NCBI GenBank assembly: GCA_009731375.1
Contig: BJOX01000313.1
Location: 334,826-383,918 of the forward strand
Reading direction: 5' to 3'
DNA length: 49,093 nt
Origin: Paulinella micropora
Lineage: Eukaryota; Cercozoa; Imbricatea; Euglyphida
The notes under the pieces: generated by a model
Told to the model about the DNA's origin: nothing
The model's input: the letters and a program-made list of their open reading frames with translations, nothing else
The model's database searches: none
In this document: positions 18,981 to 27,522 of the stretch, piece by piece
Layout of the letters: every line of letters begins with the position of its first letter
Position numbering within the stretch: the first letter of the stretch is position 1
Program-made: the position numbers and the translations under genes

Positions 18981-21900
18981 GAAGAAGAGAGGAAGGAGAA
19001 GACTGTGAAGTTTAACCCTAAAGTCACAGTGCTTTCTAATGCTGTTGTGCAGACTGGGCCAACGCTTCCTCTATGTGAAAACAAAGATGTGGGTACACAG
19101 AGACTGCAGCCCCAAGGTAGTCTCATACCCGTTCATACAGCACGGTTACCAATGATAACTGATGCAAATAGGAAGGCGAGACTTGCGATGGAGGCGAGGA
19201 GGCCAATGGCAGACGTATCGCCTCGGCCAAGCAAACAACCACGAACAGACTCAATGTCTACGGTCGCGGCGGGTGGCGAGCAAAAAGACAATGTGTGTAC
19301 TCAAGTACCACAAGACAATGTCGCTCAAATAGTAAACGCACCAGTACCGCAGAATAATAAAAATGTTAATGAGGTGAAGCAGGAGGAGAAGAAGGAGGAG
19401 TTGAAAAACTTAGAGACAAGACTCCAAAATTTGGAACGTAAAGTTCTTGTTCTCGCAGCCAATATACACAGGCCCGATGCTCTGTGTTATACGGAACTTT
19501 ATTGTGAAACATTGAAGACAATATTAAAAGTTGGTAATGATACGATGGCGAATATTAATATTGTCGGCAGGAAGTTTTTTAATCGATACCGGGACTGGGT
19601 GGACGGAAATATGAAAAAGTCAACGGGCACTCTCAAAGGAGTGAGCAGCCGGACGGATATCACGGGAATCATCACACTGACCTTTAAATTGAAATCCGCA
19701 CGAGTATACCGTATGGACCTCTATGTCGTCCCCGGTTACCACGGGTCAATATTACTATCGTATGACCAATTGGCTACGATGGGGGCTGTGATTGATTGCG
19801 CCGCACGGCGAGTGATATATGGAGTAAAAAGAGGAGAAGAGAACGATATTGATCCCTTCAACGCTACTGACTCTTATGAGGCTTATGAGCTGAGTCTAGC
19901 GACGGATCACAAAAAGATGGCCATCGCACATGAGGCACTTGAGGTGTACGTTCACCCCCATGTCGTAAGACCGGATGAACTGTCCTGGACCGACAATTGG
20001 GAATCCCAAGTGTGCACTGTCACAGTTCCGACATGCCATTGGGACAAAAAGTCTATTGATGACTTAATCGAGAAGCGAAAGGAGGAGATTATATGTGTCG
20101 CACAAAGAAGCCCGTCGTTGGCGAGATTCGCGGAAGGAGTAGGAACAGATGTCCATATTACTAACGGATACTGTTTCCATGCGAAAGTAGGAGAAGAAAA
20201 AAGGGAGGCGTTTGTACCAAGGAGAACGGGGCGAATCCCGGATACTCCACCAGAAACTATTAAAAGTTTTATTACTGATTTCTGGGGTGACGAGCCCACG
20301 TGGCCGCGTTCACTGTCTGAAGTGAAGAAATGCTTACGGACTTTATTCGAAAATAATAAGCCGTATACTATTATCCTGCCATATAATGAGAAGGCGATAT
20401 GGGCGCAGGAAATAAGGGACCGGCTTATTGATCATCCTATACCGGTACCCTCTCGCAAGCAACAGCTAGTGGTGGCTTGTCGTATGGGAACTCGTGAGCA
20501 GAGCAGTGCATACAAGCGGAAGCTCAGAGACCTCGACAAGTTGAAATTGATACCGCAAGCATTCACATGCTTTGATGGTTTTTACACCCGTAAAGCTCCT
20601 TTGCAATACGCGAGACTCATTGACATGCTGGTGGAGCTCGGTAAAGATGATGAGCCGGACACGGTCACGTATGAAAAGACGGGCCTAGATGATGTCTCGG
20701 AAGAGGACTTAGGCTTGGAGGAGGACAGAGAACCCCTCAAGCAACATAAGCAGATGTCTGATGAAGATTTTCAAGAGGCGGCGCGGAAAATATTGGAAGA
20801 AGGAGTAGGCACGGAGAAGGAGAAGGAGCTTTTAAAAGCCAAATTAGAGGCGAACAAGGAAATTTTTGACCCTCCACATGCAGGTGGTGTCAAGCCTGAA
20901 GATTTCACTGCGGTTATTTACAAAATACCGGGTGCGGAGCCGTCACCGGCACCACGAAGGGCGAATTTGAGTATACATGAGGCGAAGATAGCGGAGGAGC
21001 TAGCAAGACAGCTGCTCAATGAGGACTTTATTGAGAGATCAACATCTCCAATAGTCTCACAACCGAGAATAGTGCCGAAGCCAGGAGGAGAATGGCGCCT
21101 GACAGTTAACTATGCTCGTGTTAACAAGGTGCTGGAGGAAGAGAGAAATCCTCTCCCGACATTAGAAGAAGGAAGGAGAGTACTGCGGAATGCAAAATTC
21201 TATTCGGTCATTGACCTTAAGAATGGCTTCTGGCAGATACCACTGGAGGAAAAGTCCAGATGGCTGACGGCGTTTGTGGTGGGTATGGAAATATACCAAT
21301 GGAAAGTGCTTCCGATGGGCCTCAAGCAAGCCCCAGGACTTTTCCAGAAGGCGATGCAGAAGATGTTGAGCAGTCAGTACGATGATTTGTCTGACGGTGG
21401 CTTTATGAGAAGGCGGGGACAGAAGGCGGGAGAATATGCATTTTGCTATATCGATGACATTATCGTATACTCTAACACAATGGAGGAGCATATCGATCAT
21501 TTGTCCGATATATTCAGGCGCATCGGAGCTTTTGGCCTGAAGTGCAATCTAAAGAAGTGTCAACTTGCCAAGACGAGTGTGACATACTTAGGGTACGAGA
21601 TCTCCCATAATCGAGTCTCGATATCCAAAGAGAAGAGGGAGGAGATTATGAATCGACCGATACCGAAGAACCGCACTGAATTGCACTCATTCCTTGCGAT
21701 GGCGCAATACTATAGCCAGTTTATACCCGATTGGGGTGCAACACGGGCTAAAGTGGAGAAAATGATAGATTTTGGAGACTTTGAGAAGTGGGACGAAGAG
21801 GCTTTGCAAGCGTTTCATGCGCTCAAAGATCTCATTTACAAAGACCCGAAAGACGGAGGACTGGTGTTAACGATGCCCGACTTTACGAAACAATTCGTAG

Positions 21901-24785
21901 TCGATACAGACGCATCTAAGTTTGCGATTGGGGCTGTATTACAACAAGAGGATGAGGAGAAGAAATTACGCCCAATCATGTTTATTAGTAGGAAGTTGTG
22001 TGCGGCGGAGAGAAACTATTGCACAAGGCAAAGAGAGGCGTTGGCGGTAGTATGGGCCCTCAAGAGGCTCAGAGAGTATTTGTGGGGAGGACCTCAATTT
22101 ACTGTCAGAACTGATCATCATAACCTGTTATGGTTGATGAATCATGAACAGACGGGACGGCTGGCGCGGTGGCAAGCGTTCTTGTCTTGTTTCGATTTTA
22201 CAATGGTCCATCTACCGGGAAAGCGAAATGTGGTCGCTGATAGCCTCTCTAGGCTAGAGTTTAACTCAGAAGTATCGGCGTTGGTGTCCACGGTGGAGAT
22301 GGAAGACTTGTCCACTGACAAGGTGTATGAGGTCAGCCACATTGAGGCGATGGAGATGGCGAGTGGAGTCCGATATGACCGCACAGGTCTACGGTACAGT
22401 CCACAAGGCCCGGATCACGGGATATGTTGTGAGCTACATACCCAGGAGGACGCTGAGTGGTCCTATGAGGTATATGAGAATGCGAAGGCGAACATAAGAG
22501 AGGAAGAGGAGACGCAGGAAGTTTATGCGGAGCCTCCTCAAGAGCGGAGAAGTGACCTAGACGATGACCCGGAAAGAATCGGGGTACGGCTAGAAGATGG
22601 TACTATCCATATAGCCTCGCCTACCGCATGGAGGCAACAACAGGCTCAAGATCCGGAGTTTAAAGAACTGATACAGTTATATCAGAACCCGGATGAGCTA
22701 CGGATGACGAAAGCGATCAAAGATCAGATGAAGGAGATGGGATGGAGAGATGGTCTACTGTGGTACAAGGGCCTTCACGGTCGCTATGCGTCACAGCCGG
22801 ACAAATGGACCCTTTGGGTACCGGAGAGTCTGAGACGATTTATATTTGTCGCAGCCCACAATTGCCCACTTTTGGCGCATCCGGGTCGACAACGAACTCA
22901 TATGTTCGTAGCGAGGCGATTCTGGTGGAAGAAGATGAAGGAGGAGATAGATCAGGCGGTGGATGCATGCATCCCGTGCAAGATAAACAAAACACCACTG
23001 AAGGCAAATTTCGGCCTGATTGGCGAATTTCCTCTTCATGCGGGGATGTTTGAGTTTATACACATTGATCATGTGGGACCTTTCCCAGAATCGAAGGATG
23101 GTTACAAATACCTCCTTACGGCTATTGACAGAGCCACCAACTATGTGTGGATCATCCCTGTCAAAGACGTTACCGGCAAGACGACGGCCGAGGCGCTGAT
23201 CGATAGGATCATCTCACAGATCGGAGTACCAAGAAAGATATGTTCTGATCGAGGCTCGGACTTTAATAACGAGGTCATCGACAAACTATCTAAGTATTAC
23301 GGGATGAAATGGCAATATGTTACTGCCTATAACCCGCGAGCAAATGGGAAAATCGAGCGGGTACACAGACCCCTCAAAGCCTCGCTAAAGATGTATTGCA
23401 CGAAGAAGGAGAATCAAAGAGCATGGGTCGAGGCAGCACCATCATTTGCGTTTGCAATGAACTGTCTACCCTCTACGGCGTTAGGAGGCTCGAAGAGCTC
23501 AATCTCGCCATATCAGTTAGTATATGGGCGTGAGCCTGATATCCCGACTTCGCTCCTTCACCCAAAAGACACTTGGGCGGATGCGGATGAGTTGTTTGGG
23601 ATGAGACTTAGAGTGAAGATGGAGGCGGAACAAATAGTCAGGGCGCATAGAGAGGCGGAGCGCCGAAAGACTGATGCTGAAGGGGTGCGACAAGCGCACT
23701 TGGATCAGATCAAGTTCCAGGTCGGGGATATTGTACTATTGTACCATCCTCAAGTCCCGAAGGGAGTCAGCTCTAAGCTGTTCACTCACTGGAAAGGACC
23801 TTATCAGATTATGGAACAGACGGGACCTCTGAATTACAAGATCAGGGGTAGAGGGAAGGTGCAAATTGTGAATGTAAGAAGGCTGATTAAGTATGATCCC
23901 TTCTTACTGGAAGATGAATCCGTTGAGGAGGCGTTAAAACGGATGAAGGATGATTTCAAAGAGGTGCCGCCCATCCACAAGGAGGCTGGCATAGACCAAG
24001 ACGATGCTTATCGGGCACCGATAGCTGAGAAGGAGGAGAGTGAGGTGGACAGCAAGGAGAAGACTGACCGCATAAGCGCGGTGGGGACTCAGTCCAAGTC
24101 TCCGCGAGAGCATAGCGGAAAGAAGGAGAAGATCACAGAGGCGCAGCTAAGGAGAGCGCGGAATGATCTTATCAACGACCAACCGAGGAAGGCGATGAGG
24201 TCGATGAGATCAAAGGACGTCCACCAGGAGGAGGAGGGGACGGACACTGACCCAAACGCGGGCAACGTTGAGATTGTCCATGAGCGATGGAAGGAAGGCG
24301 ATGCGATAGCAACCATCGCATGGGTGAAAAATGTTTTCTATCTGATGAGACCAGCGGAACAACATGTCGCTGATGACACTCTCTCAGACTTATACTTGAT
24401 GCGGGTCGTGGCGGTCCCACGACAGATGCGTGTCACACGGACACTCAAAATATCATCAGCCGCAAAGATAGTACAACCGATACTCCAGTTCTGGAGAAGT
24501 ATGGACCCGGTTGAGGATCCAAAGGCAAGACATTATCTGCCAGTATATAAAGACGCAAAAAGTCTCGAGACATGGGATGATACAATTACTCCCAGAGACA
24601 AGGATTACACTGCGTGGACCATTCAGACACTGCCAAGAGGAGTGCTTGATGTCCCTTTTGAATTATCGTTGGGCGGAATCCCTAATAAGATCTGGGACAT
24701 TCTCGAACAGTCAAAGTTCGATCTGACTTTTGTTGGTGGTCCTCCACCAGGCAAAGAAATCCGCGCCAGACGACGAAGGCAGTGA
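18972..24785 (+). CDS. pol: Pol polyprotein: protease-like, reverse transcriptase, RNase H, integrase
   Basis: There are 1937 codons after the Gag UGA. An N-terminal basic/linker region is followed by a retropepsin-like stretch: GNDTMANINIV at about 19533-19565 in place of the usual D-T/S-G, and SILLSYDQL where ILLG is expected. Reverse transcriptase lies at about 20950-21600 with LPMGLKQAPGLF and YIDD (21447-21458). RNase H begins at DTDAS (about 21903) and continues with REALAVVWAL, RTDHHNLLWL and VADSLSRL. Integrase has an HHCC zinc domain (His...His...CIPC, about 22857-22985), then catalytic Asp in HIDHVGPF, Asp in CSDRGSDF and Glu in NGKIERVH with exactly 35 residues between the last two, then a GPY/F module (HWKGPYQIM, about 23791). 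A ~300-residue C-terminal extension follows (after about 23900): an acidic/basic linker and a folded-looking block whose function I do not recognise. No frameshift is seen, so the enzymes may be active. Expression is probably by readthrough of the upstream UGA. Confidence 0.93.
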   Translation: MEGEEERKEKTVKFNPKVTVLSNAVVQTGPTLPLCENKDVGTQRLQPQGSLIPVHTARLPMITDANRKARLAMEARRPMADVSPRPSKQPRTDSMSTVAAGGEQKDNVCTQVPQDNVAQIVNAPVPQNNKNVNEVKQEEKKEELKNLETRLQNLERKVLVLAANIHRPDALCYTELYCETLKTILKVGNDTMANINIVGRKFFNRYRDWVDGNMKKSTGTLKGVSSRTDITGIITLTFKLKSARVYRMDLYVVPGYHGSILLSYDQLATMGAVIDCAARRVIYGVKRGEENDIDPFNATDSYEAYELSLATDHKKMAIAHEALEVYVHPHVVRPDELSWTDNWESQVCTVTVPTCHWDKKSIDDLIEKRKEEIICVAQRSPSLARFAEGVGTDVHITNGYCFHAKVGEEKREAFVPRRTGRIPDTPPETIKSFITDFWGDEPTWPRSLSEVKKCLRTLFENNKPYTIILPYNEKAIWAQEIRDRLIDHPIPVPSRKQQLVVACRMGTREQSSAYKRKLRDLDKLKLIPQAFTCFDGFYTRKAPLQYARLIDMLVELGKDDEPDTVTYEKTGLDDVSEEDLGLEEDREPLKQHKQMSDEDFQEAARKILEEGVGTEKEKELLKAKLEANKEIFDPPHAGGVKPEDFTAVIYKIPGAEPSPAPRRANLSIHEAKIAEELARQLLNEDFIERSTSPIVSQPRIVPKPGGEWRLTVNYARVNKVLEEERNPLPTLEEGRRVLRNAKFYSVIDLKNGFWQIPLEEKSRWLTAFVVGMEIYQWKVLPMGLKQAPGLFQKAMQKMLSSQYDDLSDGGFMRRRGQKAGEYAFCYIDDIIVYSNTMEEHIDHLSDIFRRIGAFGLKCNLKKCQLAKTSVTYLGYEISHNRVSISKEKREEIMNRPIPKNRTELHSFLAMAQYYSQFIPDWGATRAKVEKMIDFGDFEKWDEEALQAFHALKDLIYKDPKDGGLVLTMPDFTKQFVVDTDASKFAIGAVLQQEDEEKKLRPIMFISRKLCAAERNYCTRQREALAVVWALKRLREYLWGGPQFTVRTDHHNLLWLMNHEQTGRLARWQAFLSCFDFTMVHLPGKRNVVADSLSRLEFNSEVSALVSTVEMEDLSTDKVYEVSHIEAMEMASGVRYDRTGLRYSPQGPDHGICCELHTQEDAEWSYEVYENAKANIREEEETQEVYAEPPQERRSDLDDDPERIGVRLEDGTIHIASPTAWRQQQAQDPEFKELIQLYQNPDELRMTKAIKDQMKEMGWRDGLLWYKGLHGRYASQPDKWTLWVPESLRRFIFVAAHNCPLLAHPGRQRTHMFVARRFWWKKMKEEIDQAVDACIPCKINKTPLKANFGLIGEFPLHAGMFEFIHIDHVGPFPESKDGYKYLLTAIDRATNYVWIIPVKDVTGKTTAEALIDRIISQIGVPRKICSDRGSDFNNEVIDKLSKYYGMKWQYVTAYNPRANGKIERVHRPLKASLKMYCTKKENQRAWVEAAPSFAFAMNCLPSTALGGSKSSISPYQLVYGREPDIPTSLLHPKDTWADADELFGMRLRVKMEAEQIVRAHREAERRKTDAEGVRQAHLDQIKFQVGDIVLLYHPQVPKGVSSKLFTHWKGPYQIMEQTGPLNYKIRGRGKVQIVNVRRLIKYDPFLLEDESVEEALKRMKDDFKEVPPIHKEAGIDQDDAYRAPIAEKEESEVDSKEKTDRISAVGTQSKSPREHSGKKEKITEAQLRRARNDLINDQPRKAMRSMRSKDVHQEEEGTDTDPNAGNVEIVHERWKEGDAIATIAWVKNVFYLMRPAEQHVADDTLSDLYLMRVVAVPRQMRVTRTLKISSAAKIVQPILQFWRSMDPVEDPKARHYLPVYKDAKSLETWDDTITPRDKDYTAWTIQTLPRGVLDVPFELSLGGIPNKIWDILEQSKFDLTFVGGPPPGKEIRARRRRQ

Positions 24786-25628
24786 CAAAGAAACTATTTT
24801 TCTTTATGCGTCTCAAATAAACTGATTGATTGCCCACGGCGTATCATGATTTGATCATGCATCATCAGTTATCAATATGAATATTAAAAAGACTCAGTGA
24901 TATAACTTGGCATTCGATCGCAACATACGAGTGCGAAAGGTCGATCGACGATGATACTACACCGTATACGGGGATCGCTAGTGTATTGAGCGATGGTGTT
25001 CCCGGGTATGACCCTTTCCAAGTCCTGGGATGATGTTCTCGAAAATGAAATGTTCTCTGAAACTTTCATTAAATTATTTTTTACGATAGATTATATACTG
25101 TCGTACCTGAGCACGGTCAATCTCTACTTGTGTCGGTATATCGCAGGGTCGGGTACATACACCTCGACTTCGGATATAGCTATTAGGACTGGCCCCCTAA
25201 TACTATATCATAGGATATCCGCCTTATACAAGGGTATGTCATTAAAAAAGACAATGTACTTACGATCTCCCTGTGAATAATAATAATAATAATGATAATG
25301 ATAAGAAGAAGAAGGAGATCAAAGGGGGAATCGTACTACAGCACCACGTTGCTTGTATTTTTTTATTAATTGTACGTTTGTTCTTGACATACTGCCGAAA
25401 AAAAAAAAAAAAAAAAAAAAAATTGAGGGGAAGGAGTTCAAAATTTACAAGAAAGGCTAGAGAATCCGCTTTGACGTGCCGTATGAGGATATATTTATCG
25501 TCTTTTAGCGTCTATCCGTGGGTCGATGCGCTGTGTGGCATGACTCCATAGCGCATACTATTTGCAGAAAGAAATCAGAAGGTGTATGACGAAAATGCTA
25601 TTTCCGTCATAAAATCGGGAGGGGGTAC
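24786..25628 (+). other. 3' untranslated region of the retrotransposon
   Basis: It holds an inverted repeat around ATCATGATTTGATCATG (about 24844), an (AAT)/(GAA) microsatellite at 25276-25318 and a 24-nt A run near 25399. No gene, and no envelope-like frame. Confidence 0.6.
25617..25625 (+). promoter_or_regulatory. Polypurine tract
   Basis: GGGAGGGGG ends three bases before the 3' LTR, the expected place for plus-strand priming. Confidence 0.75.
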
Positions 25629-25865
25629 TGTAGGCATCACCCCCCGGATAGCCGGTAAAAAGTACCTTTTCCTGGTGACAGGTGCACCAACTTGTTTTTC
25701 AGTATTATTTGTCCGGATTGGACCTGATGCCATTTTATTCCTGGTCTGTTGCCGTTTTCCTTTTTGGCTTCACTGAGCTAATACAACGAGACATCATTCT
25801 CATTCTTGAGGACTGTGTTTGATTGTATTACCGACTTTTTACGAGCTATCGTTGGGGGCATTACA
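25629..25865 (+). repeat. 3' LTR, intact (237 bp)
   Basis: It begins TGTAGGCATCACC and ends GGGGGCATTACA. It matches the two pieces of the 5' LTR and is followed directly by the ATGA target duplication. Confidence 0.93.
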
Positions 25866-25869
25866 ATGA

Positions 25870-27522
25870 TTAATTTTTCCCACCAAATCAAAGCAACCCA
25901 ACGAACGCAAAGACACATATGATGATGTGAAAAACGATAAAATAAACCTTAGAATGCGTCGAAATTCATTTCTCTACGTTTCTGCATACGAACGTAACGT
26001 AACTGATCTCTCTCCCGCGCAAAAATATCACGTAACACTCGTTATCTTTAGGTTGTACTTCATTCACTGGGACCGTGTCATGCCAAGAACAAAAAATCTA
26101 AGTCAGTGGGAGGAAACGGCAGTGCACTTCATGTACTGTCTGGTGCAAATTTACCCACCGTGTTTAGCGGAGTCAGAAAACCCTGTTGTGAGTCGTGATT
26201 TCGAAGAAAAGGAAAGAAATTGGCATAGAGACGTGACTGCATTTGCTACGTATTTTATTATAGTGTTTAGATTCTACCGTAGCTCGCCACCAGCCCCTCT
26301 TCTTCTGCGCTCCGGTGTCGTGAAAAATAGGCTCTGGTAGATCTGTTCTTCTACTAGTTCTACTACTACTAGTACTAGTACTACTATACAGTACTACTAG
26401 TATTAGTTCTAGTAGTTCTAGTTCTAATAGTTCTTGATAAATTTGTTTTTTGGTGGGTAAACTCCTGAAAATTAAACTAGATAATTATAAACTTGCTATA
26501 GATAATTTATAAATGAAGAAATAATTAATTATAACGTGCTACTAGTTCTAATTCTAGTACTACTGTACAGTACTACTAGTATTAGTACTAGTAGTTCTAG
26601 TTCTAGTAGTTCTTGATAAAGTTGTTTTTTGGTGGGTAAACTTCCTATAAATTAAACCATTAAACTAGCTATAGATAAATGAGGAAATAATTAATATTAT
26701 AAACTATAAATTTGTGCAAGATCTAGAGCTGTGTCTTATGACTGTCTAGATTGTATATGAGCAAGGGGCTTTTATCTACTTTATAATTATTGATGTAAAA
26801 TTTAAAAACTATAATTATTAGCTATACTAGCTAGAAGTCTAGTAGGTTATGATCAGGGAAGCTTAAGCTAGCTATATATAGTTAAGTTAAGACTAGCTAT
26901 AGTATAGGAAGTTATAATGTATATTAAGATGGTTTGGATTAGTTTTAGTAGTTGGAAACTAGGGAAAGTTACGTTAACGTTGTACATGTACATGTGAACC
27001 TAGTGAACTGGTAAAACTAGTTATAGTAAAACTAGTAAAGTAAATAGTCTTCCTTCTGTCCTTTGGTCTAGTTGGTGTGCTGAATTCGAAGTTAATTCAG
27101 AATTTCAGAATTCAGAATTTCTTGATAGGACTGTCAGGGCAGTAACGGCGCTATGGTCACTAGCAGATGAAACATCGTCCTGACACCACCCCTTGCCAAA
27201 AGCAGATTTACCAGACCCACCTCAACAAATTGTCACTTCTTGGCTTATTATTGTCACTTTGTGGCTTAGATCCTCGAAATACTTCGTGAGTAACTTTGAA
27301 TCTAGTAAATTTTGATGACTCGAATGGCAAAGCTTTACAAAGCCGACACTAATGAACCGGAGTGGGTGAAGAATTTACACATGATATGTATATATACACA
27401 TACATACATATATAAATAACTTTCCTTTTTACAGTTCATCTTTTCTCTCAATCCTACGATCACGAGAGGCAAGTTTCTATTAAAAGAGTGATTGCGTTAA
27501 AAAAACATGTAAGAGTTCAATA
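25870..27522. other. Non-coding AT-rich stretch with a CTAG-rich duplication
   Basis: A 137-codon frame at 25927-26340 resembles nothing I know and may be chance. 26341-26480 and 26535-26665 are diverged copies of a segment rich in CTAG and TAGTACTAG that ends GTTTTTTGGTGGGTAAAC. The rest is unremarkable. Confidence 0.5.

Larger units (their letters stand above)
13491..25869 (+). mobile_element. Ty3/gypsy-type LTR retrotransposon, nearly complete, with nested insertion
   Basis: The element runs from a 4-bp target duplication ATGA (13491-13494) to its partner ATGA (25866-25869). LTRs begin TGTAGGCATCACC and end GGGGGCATTACA, keeping the TG...CA ends. Gag (16275-18971) and Pol (18972-24785) are open and share one frame. 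Pol order is protease-like region, reverse transcriptase, RNase H, integrase, which defines Ty3/gypsy rather than copia. Without the nested insertion the element is about 10.6 kb. The two LTRs differ at only about five substitutions and two indels in 237 bp, so insertion is fairly recent. A candidate primer-binding site and a polypurine tract are present. Only the 5' LTR is damaged, which may silence this copy. Confidence 0.92.

Noticed and set aside
18945-19052. An intron (donor CAAGGTAATC, acceptor TTCTAATGCTGTTGTGCAG) that would remove the Gag stop
   Set aside because: The sites look good, but the join shifts into a frame that stops within a few codons, so it cannot make Gag-Pol.
25927-26340. 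137-codon frame after the 3' LTR
   Set aside because: No motif, no clear splice or start context, and AT-rich composition like its surroundings; chance is the simplest explanation.
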